From NCBI RefSeq assembly GCF_000482545.1, contig NZ_KI519455.1, positions 806,001 through 870,000 of the forward strand: a stretch of 64,000 nt of DNA, in the 5' to 3' direction. This document shows positions 1 to 8,861 of this stretch, in pieces. The translations under genes and the position numbers were made by a program. Below the pieces are notes generated by a model, which had not been told where the DNA came from, did not search any database, and worked only from the letters and a program-made list of their open reading frames with translations. How positions within the stretch are numbered: position 1 is the first letter of the stretch; each line of letters opens with the position of its first letter. Source of the DNA: Arthrobacter sp. 35W. GTDB taxonomy: Bacteria; Actinomycetota; Actinomycetes; Actinomycetales; Micrococcaceae.

Positions 1-450
1 GAAGCCAAGGTTGCTGACGCCCTCGCCCAAGGCGCAAGCCTCATGGCTGGAAGCCCTGACCGCACTGTCGTCCAAGGGCTGGAGAGCGGTTCCTACTTCG
101 CCCCGGTCGTTCTGGACCATGTAGACCCTGCATCGCGCATTGGGCGTGAAGAGGTGTTTGGTCCGGTGCTCTCCGTTATCCGGGTCAGTAGTGAAGAGGA
201 AGCCATCGAGGTAGCCAACGGAACCCGGTACGGCCTGGCCGCCGCGGTCTGGAGCAATGATATTTCCACCATCCACCGGGTCACCCGATCCCTACGGGCC
301 GGGGTGATCTGGGTCAACTGCTATGAGGAAGGCGACATGCGCTTCCCCTTCGGCGGAGTCAAGGAGAGCGGGTTTGGCCGCGACAAGGGTGCGGACGCGC
401 TGAAGAAGTACACCGACACGACATCCGTTTGGATGAACCTCGATGTCTAG
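1..450 (+). CDS. Aldehyde dehydrogenase, C-terminal part (PuuC-like); cut by window edge
   Basis: Only the last ~150 residues are present; the reading frame is open from base 1, so the start lies outside the window. The EEVFGPV motif, the NGTRYGLAAAVW stretch and the tail PFGGVKESGFGRDKG are typical of the C-terminal half of NAD(P)-dependent aldehyde dehydrogenases. The catalytic Cys lies upstream and cannot be checked. The tail pattern (WVNCYEEGDMRFPFGG) most resembles gamma-glutamyl-aminobutyraldehyde dehydrogenase (PuuC). The 8-bp overlap with a PuuD-like hydrolase gene and the polyamine-type ABC transporter downstream support a role in amine catabolism. The exact substrate is an inference. 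Confidence 0.88.
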   Translation, partial: EAKVADALAQGASLMAGSPDRTVVQGLESGSYFAPVVLDHVDPASRIGREEVFGPVLSVIRVSSEEEAIEVANGTRYGLAAAVWSNDISTIHRVTRSLRAGVIWVNCYEEGDMRFPFGGVKESGFGRDKGADALKKYTDTTSVWMNLDV

Positions 451-1198
451 CCGGCCCACCGTTGCCATGACGGTATGGCGCAGGGAACTCCCCACCTACT
501 TGGGTGAACATACGGATCTATACACCCTCGGCACGGAGTATGTGCAGTTCATCTCGGACGCTGGGCTGAAGGTGATCCTGATCCCGGAGTGCGACGCGTT
601 GGAGGCAACGGATCTTTTGGCCTCCGTGAGCGGACTGGTGCTCACGGGCGGGGAGGATCTGGGCTCATGGATTGCGGATGGAACGGCGTCCCTGGCGCCG
701 GCCGAAGCCAACCCCCGGGATGCTACAGAGCAAGCTTTGCTGGTGGCAGCGAAGAATGCAGGGCTGCCGGTGTTCGGGATATGCCGTGGAATGCAGCTCT
801 TGGCCGCCCATCATGGCAGCCGGGTGATCGACCTGCCGCACCACCGTGGCGAGCACCCATATGGGCTGATGCCCGAGAACCAGCTGGACCACCGCCATCG
901 CGTCCTGGTCCACCAGCCGCAAGCAACCAGTCCGAAGGAAATGCTGGTGAATTCCATCCACGAGCAAGCCATCTCGCACTGCCCGGAAGGCTTTGTGGTC
1001 ATGGCAACCGCTGAGGACGGCGTCATCGAGGGCATCGAGTCGACTACCCCCTGGTACGCGGCAGGGGTTCAATGGCACCCGGAAAAAATGCGGAACCCCG
1101 AGGAACAGGCCGGCCAGATCGGCCTCATCGCTCCGTTCGTCACCGCCGTACAGACTTACCAATCACACAAAACCCATCAATCCCGTAAGGAAAACTGA
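443..1198 (+). CDS. Gamma-glutamyl-GABA hydrolase family (peptidase C26, PuuD-like)
   Basis: 251 residues, class I glutamine amidotransferase fold of the peptidase C26 family. The nucleophile elbow FGICRGMQLLAAHHG carries the catalytic Cys, and the His of the dyad/triad is in GVQWHPEK near the C-terminus. GLVLTGGEDL is the usual oxyanion-loop region. In the Puu pathway this enzyme frees GABA from gamma-glutamyl-GABA, the product of the PuuC aldehyde dehydrogenase, and such a dehydrogenase is encoded immediately upstream with an 8-bp overlap. The ATG at 443 follows the dehydrogenase reading frame directly, implying translational coupling. Length matches the family. Confidence 0.88.
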   Translation: MSSRPTVAMTVWRRELPTYLGEHTDLYTLGTEYVQFISDAGLKVILIPECDALEATDLLASVSGLVLTGGEDLGSWIADGTASLAPAEANPRDATEQALLVAAKNAGLPVFGICRGMQLLAAHHGSRVIDLPHHRGEHPYGLMPENQLDHRHRVLVHQPQATSPKEMLVNSIHEQAISHCPEGFVVMATAEDGVIEGIESTTPWYAAGVQWHPEKMRNPEEQAGQIGLIAPFVTAVQTYQSHKTHQSRKEN

Positions 1199-1199
1199 C

Positions 1200-1676
1200 A
1201 TGACTGAGAACCGCAAACTGTACTTCGAGTACGAAAATGGCCCGCGCGCCATTGCAACCTTCCACACCGACCTTGCCCCCAAGACCTGCGAGACGCTCTG
1301 GAATGCCTTGGAAAAGCCGGTGACCATGGACGCCATGCACGCCATGTATGCCGGTCCCGAGGTCATGGTCGGACTGCCCGAAGAAGCGCAGACCTTCGAC
1401 CCGGAATCGATTCCCTTTGAAAACCAGCAGGTCATCCCTGGTGTCGGCGACGTCATCTGGTACTACCAGCGTCCGTACCAGATGGGTGGGCTGCCATTCG
1501 AGTGGTGGGAAATCGGTGTTTGCTACGACCGTGGCGTCCGTACGCTCGGCCCGCTCGGCTGGACCCCCGTCAACATCTTCGCCACCATCACCGAGGGCCT
1601 TGCCGAGTTCGCCCAGGAATCGGCAGACATCAGGGTCACCGGCCAGAAAAAACTCACCATCGGCCGTGCCGAATAA
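1200..1676 (+). CDS. DUF3830 family protein (cyclophilin-like fold)
   Basis: 158 residues. The sequence begins with a beta-rich YFEYENGPRAIATF segment followed by LAPKTCETLWNALEKP, matching the DUF3830 family, small cytosolic proteins predicted to have a cyclophilin-like barrel. I chose the ATG at 1200 because it lies just after the stop of the amidohydrolase gene and follows a GTAAGGAAAAC ribosome-binding region; a longer in-frame ORF upstream overlaps the neighbour. No biochemical role is established. DUF3830 genes often sit in catabolic operons with hydrolases and ABC importers, which fits here. It may bind or isomerise a pathway intermediate, but that is a guess. Confidence 0.82.
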   Translation: MTENRKLYFEYENGPRAIATFHTDLAPKTCETLWNALEKPVTMDAMHAMYAGPEVMVGLPEEAQTFDPESIPFENQQVIPGVGDVIWYYQRPYQMGGLPFEWWEIGVCYDRGVRTLGPLGWTPVNIFATITEGLAEFAQESADIRVTGQKKLTIGRAE

Positions 1677-1701
1677 CTTCCCGAACAAGAAGGATCTTCC
1701 G

Positions 1702-2766
1702 ATGAAACGTCGTACAGCACTGATTGCTTTCACCTCCACAGCCGTCCTGGCATCGCTCACGGCCTGCATGCCAGGCACCGGGTCGGGTTCGGCTGCGGGC
1801 GCCCCGACCGAGCTGGTCATTACCACCTTCGGTGGGGACTGGCAGAAGAACTTCACCGACGCCGTCGTGAAGCCCTTCGAAAAGGCCAACAACGTGACCA
1901 TCAAGCAGGTCACCTTGTACAGTGCGGACGCACTGGCGCAACTGCAGGCGCAGAAGTCCAGCCCCCAGATCGACGTCGTCTTTTTCTCCGGCGGCCAGGA
2001 AGCCACCGCGGCCAGGGACAAGCTGATCGCACCGATCAGTGCATCCTCGCTCAGCAATGGCGCTGATCTGATCGACTCGGCGAAGTCCGGATTGGAGCAG
2101 GGTGAAGGGCCGGTCATCCAGATCAGCCCCGTTGGCCTGACCTACCGGACGGACAAGATCGACAAGCCAACGTCCTGGAACGATGTCTTTGACCCGAAGT
2201 ACAAGAAGCACGTCGCCTTCACGGACCTTTCCAACAGCTATGGCACGCTCGGCATGCTCTCCATCAACCAGGCCAAAGGGGGTACGGCGGATGATGTAAC
2301 CCCGGGAATCAGCGCCATGGGCCAGGCAGCCAAGGCCGGCGATGCGGTGGTTATCAAGACATCCTCCGATCTCCAGCAGGCCTTCAGCTCCCGGGACATC
2401 TGGCTGGCACCGTACGCCCAGGACTACGCCGAGACCCTCCGCAAGGCCGGGCAACCGGTCGAGTTTGTCCTCCCTGCGGAAGGATCCATGGCATCGTTCA
2501 TCACCGCAAACGCCGTTGCCGGCAGGGCCAATATTCCCCTGGCAACGAAATTCATCGACTTTGCCCTGAGCTCCGATGTCCAGGCGAAGTTTGTGAGCGG
2601 CATGACGTACTCGTCGGTAAACCAGAAGACGGAAATTCCGGAGGATCTGAAGTCGAAGGTCGTCTGGGGAAGCAGCCTCGACAAGCTGCAACGCCTCAGC
2701 GGAGCCACCTTTGGCGAAAAGTCGGCAACCTGGCTCAAACAATGGAATGAAGCCATCGCCCAATGA
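1702..2766 (+). CDS. ABC transporter substrate-binding lipoprotein (PotD-like)
   Basis: 354 residues from the ATG at 1702, preceded by an AAGGATC ribosome-binding site. A lipoprotein signal peptide (MKRRTALIAF start, lipobox LTAC with Cys22) indicates membrane anchoring. The mature region starts ELVITTFGGDWQKNF, a pattern typical of spermidine/putrescine- and iron-type periplasmic binding proteins (SBP family 8 relatives). It overlaps the permease gene by 4 bp and completes a full importer with the next three genes. The Puu-like enzymes upstream suggest a polyamine or amino-acid-like amine as ligand; the sequence alone does not fix it. Confidence 0.9.
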   Translation: MKRRTALIAFTSTAVLASLTACMPGTGSGSAAGAPTELVITTFGGDWQKNFTDAVVKPFEKANNVTIKQVTLYSADALAQLQAQKSSPQIDVVFFSGGQEATAARDKLIAPISASSLSNGADLIDSAKSGLEQGEGPVIQISPVGLTYRTDKIDKPTSWNDVFDPKYKKHVAFTDLSNSYGTLGMLSINQAKGGTADDVTPGISAMGQAAKAGDAVVIKTSSDLQQAFSSRDIWLAPYAQDYAETLRKAGQPVEFVLPAEGSMASFITANAVAGRANIPLATKFIDFALSSDVQAKFVSGMTYSSVNQKTEIPEDLKSKVVWGSSLDKLQRLSGATFGEKSATWLKQWNEAIAQ

Positions 2767-3593
2767 ACAAGTCACGCACTGAACCCTGGCTCCTGGTGCT
2801 GCCGGTCATGGCACTGCTCGTCATAGCATTCGTCATACCGGTTGCCAGCTCCCTGATAGCCAGCTTCACCAGCACCGGGAGCCCGGGGTTCACCCTTGCC
2901 AACTTCTCGGACTTCTTTGAGTCCAGCGTCCACCTCACCGCCTCGGCGCGCACGCTGCGGATGGCGTTCATCCAAACGATCGCGTCCATCCTGATTGCCG
3001 TTCCGCTGGCCTACATCATGTCCCGGCTGTCGGCCCGGGCCCGGGTGGTCATGATGATCGCGACGATCCTCCCTCTGATGACCAGTGTGGTCATCAGGAC
3101 CTTCGGCTGGGTGATCCTGATGGGCCCCAGCGGACCCCTCGCCCGGATTCCAGGCTTTTTGGAGCTCAGCAATTCCCACCAGGGATTGTTGGGAACTGAA
3201 CTCGGCGTCAACATCGCCATGGTCCAGGTCCTGGTGCCGTTCGCCGTGCTTTCGGTGCTGGGCGTGATCAACGGAATCGACGTCCGGCTCCAGGAAGCAT
3301 CCCGCACCATGGGGGCGAGCTTTCTTCGCAACTTCTGGCATGTGGTGCTTCCACTCGCTCTTCCCGGCATCGTTTCCGGTGCAACGCTCTGCTTCGCACT
3401 CTCGATCAGTTCGTTTATCACCCCGAACCTCATTGGCGGCGCCCAACTGCCGGTCATCGGTGCGTTCATCTACCAGGACGCCACAGTCAACGGCGATCTT
3501 CCCTTCGCCGCTGCCCAGGCGATGCTCATGCTGATGGCCGTCCTGATTACCATCGCCGCAACCAACCGTCTTGCAAGTTCAAGGATGAAGTAA
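2763..3593 (+). CDS. ABC transporter permease (PotB-like)
   Basis: 276 residues, six predicted membrane segments, beginning with a hydrophobic helix LLVLPVMALLVIAFVIP. The EAA-type cytoplasmic loop that docks the ATPase is visible as EASRTMGASFLRNFWHVVLP. ATG overlaps the binding-protein stop by 4 bp (ATGA), and its own stop overlaps the next ATG (TAATG), so the transporter genes are translationally coupled. It is the first of the two membrane subunits of a polyamine/Fe-type importer. Confidence 0.92.
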   Translation: MNKSRTEPWLLVLPVMALLVIAFVIPVASSLIASFTSTGSPGFTLANFSDFFESSVHLTASARTLRMAFIQTIASILIAVPLAYIMSRLSARARVVMMIATILPLMTSVVIRTFGWVILMGPSGPLARIPGFLELSNSHQGLLGTELGVNIAMVQVLVPFAVLSVLGVINGIDVRLQEASRTMGASFLRNFWHVVLPLALPGIVSGATLCFALSISSFITPNLIGGAQLPVIGAFIYQDATVNGDLPFAAAQAMLMLMAVLITIAATNRLASSRMK

Positions 3594-4393
3594 TGGTCCG
3601 CTCAACTCCCCTGCCCCTGAGGATCGCTTCACGCGTTTTCCTCGTCGCCGTTGCCGTCTTCATGCTTGGCCCGCTTGCCGTGGTGGTCGGGGCCGCTTTC
3701 ACGACCAGCAGGTTCCTTTCCTTCCCCCCGACCGGTTTCAGCCTGCAATGGTTTGCCGAGGCACTCTCCGATGCCACCTACATCGCACCGTTCCTCTTCA
3801 GCCTTCAAGTTGCCGTGGCCACTGCGGCAGCAACGGCAGTTCTCGGAACGCTGTTCGCCCTCGGAATCGCCCGCCACAGCATCCCTGGATCCGGCGTCCT
3901 CCAAGCAATCGCGATGTCCCCGCTGACCATGCCCAGCATCATTTTCGCCATTGCGATGCTGCAGACGGTCTCGCAAGTGCTGGGCGGCTCCGCGTCCTGG
4001 ATTCTGGTCCTCGCGCATGTCATTGTCACCGTCCCGTACGTGATCCGGACGGTACTGGGCGTTATCGCCAGATCGGATTCCTTCACCGAGGAAGCGGCCC
4101 GCACCATGGGCGCGCGTTGGTGGCAAAGGTACTGGCATGTGCTTCTGCCCATCTGCCGTCCGGGCATCGTGGCCGGCGCCTTCCTGGCATTCATCGTTTC
4201 CTTCGACGACGCGGTGCTTGCCCTTTTCCTCCGCACACCCCAGTTCGAGACCTTGCCCCTGGCGATCTACGGGCAGCTCGAATTCAGTGCATCCCCCACC
4301 GTCGCGGCGGTCTCGACCATGTCGATGGCCCTCACGGCTATCTCTATCCTGGCGATCGAAAAGATCGTCGGCCTTGGAAAGGTCTTTAGTTAA
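3593..4393 (+). CDS. ABC transporter permease (PotC-like)
   Basis: 266 residues with six predicted membrane helices. The EAA loop reads EEAARTMGARWWQRYWHVLLP, a good match for permeases of the spermidine/putrescine class. It is the second membrane subunit, paired with the preceding permease. It begins within the stop of that gene and ends 1 bp before the ATPase start, so the four transporter genes form one unit. Confidence 0.92.
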   Translation: MVRSTPLPLRIASRVFLVAVAVFMLGPLAVVVGAAFTTSRFLSFPPTGFSLQWFAEALSDATYIAPFLFSLQVAVATAAATAVLGTLFALGIARHSIPGSGVLQAIAMSPLTMPSIIFAIAMLQTVSQVLGGSASWILVLAHVIVTVPYVIRTVLGVIARSDSFTEEAARTMGARWWQRYWHVLLPICRPGIVAGAFLAFIVSFDDAVLALFLRTPQFETLPLAIYGQLEFSASPTVAAVSTMSMALTAISILAIEKIVGLGKVFS

Positions 4394-4394
4394 C

Positions 4395-5435
4395 ATGGCT
4401 GATCTCGAAATCCTCGATGTCCGCAAAACCTTCGGAGACATCGAAGTGCTCAAAGGCATCGATGTCCACGCCCCGTCCGGCAGTTTTGTTTCCCTTCTCG
4501 GGGCCAGCGGATGCGGCAAGTCCACACTCCTGCGCTGCATCGCAGGACTGGAAGCCGTGAATTCAGGAACAATCTCCGTAGGAGGCGAGGACGTCACAGG
4601 CCTCGCTCCGGAGAAGCGCCGGCTGAGCATGATGTTCCAAAGCTATGCCCTGCTGCCCCACATGAACGTCCTGGAGAACGTCCGCTTCCCGCTGCGCATG
4701 CGCGGAAAGCAGCATGGAACCAAAACCGCCCAAAGGGAGCTGGCGGTTCATGCGCTGGAACAGGTCCAGATGGATCACTTGGCCTCGCGGATGCCCCGGC
4801 AACTCTCGGGAGGGCAGCAGCAACGCGTCGCGCTGGCCCGCGCGATCGTCGGGGACCCGCGCCTGCTCCTTTTGGATGAGCCCCTTTCCAACCTCGATGC
4901 CCGGTTGAGGGAGGACATGCAGGTTGAACTCGTCTCGCTTCAAAAACGGCTTGGCCTGACCACGATCTTCGTCACCCACGACCAGGACGAAGCACTCAGC
5001 ATGTCTGACCAAGTCATCCTCATGCGCGGCGGCGTCGTGGAACAAGCCGGTACGCCGGAAGAGCTTTACGCCAGACCAGCCACAAGTTTCGCGGCCGACT
5101 TCCTTGGTGCCGCGAACCTCCTGAGCGTGACATCTGACGGTGTCCGCCGGGCCCGCCTGGGATCGGCTGTTGTTCCCACTCCCACGGAATTTAGCGGTGA
5201 TGTAAACCTCATGATCCGCCAGGAGGATTTGAAAGTGAACAATGCCGAAGGCCTTGACTCGACAGTCCCGGCAGTCGTGACGGCGCGCGTGTTCCGGGGA
5301 AGTGAGCTCCTTCTGGTGCTCGATGCCGCCGGCCAGGAAATCCGTGCAGTTGCCCCTGTATCCACGGCCGCCGAACCAGGAACGGAAGTCACTCTTTCCT
5401 GGAATAGCCGCCAAAGCAGGGTGCTGGCGAAGTAA
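4395..5435 (+). CDS. ABC transporter ATP-binding protein (PotA-like)
   Basis: 346 residues from ATG 4395. Walker [11 protein letters not shown]-loop in [12 protein letters not shown], signature [15 protein letters not shown], Walker [13 protein letters not shown] and switch His in [10 protein letters not shown] are all intact. The C-terminal ~110 residues form a TOBE-like domain (MIRQEDLKV region), as in PotA/FbpC ATPases. The ORF is open further upstream, but that part overlaps the permease and is not family-like. It powers the importer encoded by the three preceding genes. Confidence 0.94.
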   Translation: MADLEILDVRKTFGDIEVLKGIDVHAPSGSFVSLLGASGCGKSTLLRCIAGLEAVNSGTISVGGEDVTGLAPEKRRLSMMFQSYALLPHMNVLENVRFPLRMRGKQHGTKTAQRELAVHALEQVQMDHLASRMPRQLSGGQQQRVALARAIVGDPRLLLLDEPLSNLDARLREDMQVELVSLQKRLGLTTIFVTHDQDEALSMSDQVILMRGGVVEQAGTPEELYARPATSFAADFLGAANLLSVTSDGVRRARLGSAVVPTPTEFSGDVNLMIRQEDLKVNNAEGLDSTVPAVVTARVFRGSELLLVLDAAGQEIRAVAPVSTAAEPGTEVTLSWNSRQSRVLAK

Positions 5436-5490
5436 TGGTAGCGTTTGAACCGTCAAGCGCCGGTCGAATCATATGCTGAGGTCAGCCACC

Positions 5491-6486
5491 ATGGAATCCC
5501 GCAACCACGACGGCCCCGACCTCGACCACATCATCGCCAATGCCTTGCAGGTGAACGGGCGGGCCTCTTGGGAAGCGATCAGCCGTGCAATCGACGTCCC
5601 GTCCCGGACCGTCATGCGGCGCGGGCAGAGCCTACTTGAGACCGGTCGAGTGCGTGTGTCCACCTATGTCGATGCGAGCAAGCTGCTGCATGCTCGGGGC
5701 GTGCTGCTTCGCGTCCGCGCTGAAATCAGCAAAGTTGCTTCGGTCGCACGGAGCATAGCTGCGCTGCCCGACGCCTCCTCCGTTTCAATTCTGGAAGGCG
5801 CCGGAGACATCGCGGCACTGGTTCTCGTCAGGAACACCGGAACCCACCGGACGTTGCTTTTGGAAACCCTTCCTGACATCGCCGGAATCGAATCCTTCGA
5901 AGTCAGCACCGTGCTGCGTCCCTATCGGATCGGCTTGGACTGGCAGGCAGGCCTCCTTTCAGATGACCAGATCCGGATCCTGAGCAAGGGCCTGCCCGAC
6001 CAGGGAAACATGTCCGGCCCGGGACCGGTTGTCCTCGACGAACTCGACCAAACCCTCATCCAGCAATTGAGCGAGGATGGCCGGGCCACGATTTCCATGC
6101 TCGCCTCACACGCCAATATCAACTCCCAGACCGTCCGCCGGAGGCTGGATGCTCTCTTGGGTGTTGGCGTTCTCCGGGTCAGGACCGAAGTGGATCCTGA
6201 ATTCTTCGACTACAAGGTCGAAGCACTGATATGGCTGCACATTAACAGCGGAGACGTCGAAACCATCGGCTCCGGCCTTGCCACGCATCCACTCGTCCGA
6301 TACTGCGCCGCCACCACCGGCCACGCCGGGCTCCTCGTCGATGCCCTGTTCAAGGACGAAGAAGCGCTTTTCCACTTCCAGAATGACACCATCGGTGCAC
6401 TCAGCACCGTCGAAATAGCCGAATCACGGGTCGTCCTCGAAGCAGTCAAACGGGGTCCACTGCTCATCGGTGAGCATGCAGCCTGA
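5491..6486 (+). CDS. Lrp/AsnC-family regulator, double-domain type
   Basis: 331 residues from ATG 5491, chosen because GAGGT sits 9 bp upstream; an earlier in-frame ATG at 5473 has no good ribosome-binding site. The protein carries two copies of the Lrp/AsnC layout. The first has an HTH at roughly residues 5-55 (ISRAIDVPSRTVMRRGQSL) and a ligand domain. The second HTH (ELDQTLIQQLSEDGRATISM, with SQTVRRRLDALL) and a second RAM-like region follow. Fused double-Lrp regulators are common in actinobacteria. Its place 55 bp after the importer operon suggests local control by an amine or amino-acid effector. Confidence 0.86.
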   Translation: MESRNHDGPDLDHIIANALQVNGRASWEAISRAIDVPSRTVMRRGQSLLETGRVRVSTYVDASKLLHARGVLLRVRAEISKVASVARSIAALPDASSVSILEGAGDIAALVLVRNTGTHRTLLLETLPDIAGIESFEVSTVLRPYRIGLDWQAGLLSDDQIRILSKGLPDQGNMSGPGPVVLDELDQTLIQQLSEDGRATISMLASHANINSQTVRRRLDALLGVGVLRVRTEVDPEFFDYKVEALIWLHINSGDVETIGSGLATHPLVRYCAATTGHAGLLVDALFKDEEALFHFQNDTIGALSTVEIAESRVVLEAVKRGPLLIGEHAA

Positions 6487-6499
6487 ACTGAGGCTGTTG

Positions 6500-6550
6500 G
6501 GGTCTGCCCCGGCTTTTGTTGACTCGGTCAACAAAACCGGTGGCAGACCC
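6500..6550 (+). terminator. Hairpin after the Lrp gene
   Basis: GGGTCTGCC (6500-6508) pairs with GGCAGACCC (6542-6550), and an inner stem TTTTGTTGAC/GTCAACAAAA closes on a TCG loop. The result is a long, nearly continuous stem starting 13 bp past the regulator stop. There is no clear U-run, so termination strength is uncertain. It probably ends the transporter/regulator transcription unit and insulates the toxin-antitoxin genes. Confidence 0.6.
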
Positions 6551-6669
6551 TCTCGTCGCGTCGGAGACAGGCGGTTAGCTGGCGGAGGATGGATCGTCCA
6601 CCTGGTGAAGCTGCCTACCGGCCCTCCTCCGTCGGCCTCGCACGCCAGGCCCCAATCTCAGCACCCGCT

Positions 6670-6722
6670 TGTTCATTTTTTATGAATATTCAATTAGAGT
6701 GAATGTTCAGTCCAAATGAACA
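6670..6722 (+). promoter_or_regulatory. AT-rich promoter/operator region of the AbiE pair
   Basis: A sharply AT-rich island in GC-rich DNA directly upstream of the antitoxin gene. TGTTCATTT (6670-6678) and AAATGAACA (6714-6722) form a perfect 9-bp inverted repeat, with further ATGAAT and GTGAAT half-sites between them. AbiEi antitoxins are known to repress their own operon by binding inverted repeats, so this is a plausible operator. TAGAGT (6695-6700) could be the -10 box. The assignment is inferred from position and symmetry. Confidence 0.5.
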
Positions 6723-6733
6723 GAGGAGGCGAC

Positions 6734-7756
6734 GTGCTGGAAAGCAGCATCGCCATTGTTGTTCAACATCTGACCCGCTACGGCATCGACGCACGCGCGG
6801 AAGAGTCCGATTGGTCCCGCCCCGCGTTCGAGCACCCGCTTCTCACACTGCAGCGCGGAGCCGAACGCCAGACCTTCATGATCCTGGATCATGCCCTGAC
6901 ACAACGACCCCTTCCCTCCGGAGAGCAGGCCAAGCCCCTGATCATCCAGGACTACATCGACGAACGGCAGGCCCGAGACTACCGGGAACGGCACCTGAAT
7001 TTCGTCGATGAGGCCGGCAACGCCTTCATCGCCTTCGGGAACGTCTATGTCGACGTCAGAGGCCGCCGCCTCAGCCGCCGGATACCCGGGCGGAAGGACG
7101 CCCGGACCGGCGCTTCCGCCCCGGGTGTGAATCTGTTCAGCGCAGGCAGATCCCGTCTGCTGTTCGTCCTGCTGACCTGGCCCTACGTCCCGCGCCTGAC
7201 GATCAGGGAGATCAGCACACTCTCCGGGGTATCGGTCGGCCTTGCCCAGGAAACCCTGAAAGTGCTCCAACGGGAGGAATACCTCTCCCTCGGGCCCGGC
7301 CCGCAACTGCTGAGGCAACGCGAGCTCTTCGAACAATGGGTCATCACCTATCCCCACCAGCTGGCCCCCAAGCTGGCCCTGGAATCCTTCAGATCATCAA
7401 CTCCGGGCCTTCACGGGCCCTTGGCGTCGGGGATGGAAGTCAGCGGAGAAAGCGCCCTCCCCGATCTGCTCAAACCATCGACACTGACCATCTACGTCGA
7501 CGAGTTCACCCCCCGCATGGCAGTGGAGAACAAGTGGCGCAGGGATGAGCACCCCAATGTCTTCCTCAGGCACAAATTCTGGACGGACCCGGGCAGTCTC
7601 GACATCGAAGCCCCGACACCGGCCGGGACCCTGCCCGCTGTTCCCAGCACCCTCGTGTACGCCGATCTGCTCGCCAGCGGCGAACCCCGACAGCGCGAAG
7701 CCGCCTCGATCCTGAAGGAGCACGATGACCGACTTCTCCGCATCTTCCGCTCATGA
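6734..7756 (+). CDS. AbiEi-type antitoxin / autorepressor of a type IV toxin-antitoxin system
   Basis: 340 residues. I chose GTG 6734 because GAGGAGG lies 4 bp upstream; the earlier ATG at 6716 precedes that site. A winged-helix-like segment in the middle (LTIREISTLSGVSVGLAQET) resembles AbiEi_2-family antitoxins, with long N- and C-terminal parts that I do not recognise in detail. The C-terminal part ends in PSTLVYADLLASGEPR, typical of this family. The gene overlaps the AbiEii toxin gene by 32 bp. The expected role is repressing the operon and, without touching the toxin, countering its effect. Assignment rests on the HTH and on the neighbour. Confidence 0.75.
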   Translation: MLESSIAIVVQHLTRYGIDARAEESDWSRPAFEHPLLTLQRGAERQTFMILDHALTQRPLPSGEQAKPLIIQDYIDERQARDYRERHLNFVDEAGNAFIAFGNVYVDVRGRRLSRRIPGRKDARTGASAPGVNLFSAGRSRLLFVLLTWPYVPRLTIREISTLSGVSVGLAQETLKVLQREEYLSLGPGPQLLRQRELFEQWVITYPHQLAPKLALESFRSSTPGLHGPLASGMEVSGESALPDLLKPSTLTIYVDEFTPRMAVENKWRRDEHPNVFLRHKFWTDPGSLDIEAPTPAGTLPAVPSTLVYADLLASGEPRQREAASILKEHDDRLLRIFRS

Positions 7757-8585
7757 GTTCGGCCCCCTGTGCACCGTCCTGCGCAGCATCATGGGCATCG
7801 CCGCCGGACCGGATGAGCAGATCATGCTCGTAGGCGCGCCGGCACGCGACCTGATCCACAAGGGCCTGGGGTTTGATTCGGAGCTGGCCAGCACCACCGA
7901 CATCGACATTGCCGTCGCCGTTGCCGACCGTTCCGCCTACCAATCCCTCACCACCGATCTCGAACCCGAGGGAGACACCCGGATCCGTTTCCGCATCGAC
8001 AACCGGTCCGTGGACCTCATACCCTTTGGCGGCATCGAGCACCCCACAGGAACAGCCATCCCCCACATGGACGGACACACGGTGGACGTCTTCGCCTTCC
8101 AGGAAGTCTTCGACGGAGCCGACCTGTACCGGCTGCCCGAGGGCATCGAGGTTCGGGTGCCCACGGCCGCCGGCTATGCCGCCTTGAAAATCAAGGCATG
8201 GGTGGACACGGGAGCCCTGGGCTGGACAAAGCATGCCCGGGACCTCAGCTACGTCTGCATGTGGTACCAAAACAGCCCGTCCCTCCACGACTCCCTCTAC
8301 GACTATGAGAAGGACGCCGACCTGTTCGAGCGTGCCGACTTCGACCAGGACCTGGCCTCCACCCATCTGTTGGGCAGGCACATCCGCACCGCCATCGGGG
8401 ACGACCTTGCCGACCAGCTGGGGACTCTATGGAACCTCGAAAGCCGGAAACTCATGGCATCAGCTGAACGAAACGACAGGTTCCTCACCATGGCAAAGGC
8501 CCGGGACTACGACACCAGACTTCAGTATTTCCACGCGATCCATACCGCCCTCTCAACTACCCGAAGCCAGGGACACGCGGATTGA
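7725..8585 (+). CDS. AbiEii/AbiGii-type nucleotidyltransferase toxin
   Basis: 286 residues; ATG 7725 has AAGGAG 6 bp upstream. The DNA-polymerase-beta-like nucleotidyltransferase signature is clear: LVGAPARDLI (hG..aR), the metal-binding TDIDIA about 18 residues later, and a third acidic strand SVDLIPFG. A later KIKAW...KHARDLSYVCMWY segment matches the conserved K..R..KD..D helix of the AbiEii family. AbiEii toxins transfer nucleotides to a cellular target (tRNA in the characterised cases) and cause abortive infection or growth arrest. It is translated with the overlapping AbiEi gene. Confidence 0.82.
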   Translation: MTDFSASSAHEFGPLCTVLRSIMGIAAGPDEQIMLVGAPARDLIHKGLGFDSELASTTDIDIAVAVADRSAYQSLTTDLEPEGDTRIRFRIDNRSVDLIPFGGIEHPTGTAIPHMDGHTVDVFAFQEVFDGADLYRLPEGIEVRVPTAAGYAALKIKAWVDTGALGWTKHARDLSYVCMWYQNSPSLHDSLYDYEKDADLFERADFDQDLASTHLLGRHIRTAIGDDLADQLGTLWNLESRKLMASAERNDRFLTMAKARDYDTRLQYFHAIHTALSTTRSQGHAD

Positions 8586-8861
8586 TTCGACGGCCGCCAC
8601 TCCCGTTACATTTGTTGGCACCCCGGTAACCGGGGTTTGGTCGCCAGGTCCGGTATGACTGTCCTGCCCCGTTAGTCGATGACCTGGGGGTGTTGTCGCC
8701 GGGCCATGACCATCTGGCTGGCCGCTTTGGGAGATGCGCTCTAGTGGTCTTGAGCATCGGGGCCGCGTACTTTTCGTTGGTCCGGGGAAGCAGCTACAGG
8801 TCCAAAGCGCGGACACGTGCCCCACGACGTCGGGCCGAGGTGCCGGCAAACAGTACGCACA
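8586..8861. other. Intergenic stretch downstream of AbiE, no gene seen
   Basis: No credible coding region on either strand. A small hairpin (ACCCCGG/CCGGGGT, 8620-8636) lies 35 bp past the toxin stop and may help end the transcript. The segment around 8655-8735 reads like worn mobile-element DNA but gives no recognisable protein in any frame. Confidence 0.4.

Noticed and set aside
6487-6715. Small ORF around 6470-6685
   Set aside because: No ribosome-binding site or recognisable sequence; the stretch contains a hairpin and then the toxin-antitoxin promoter.
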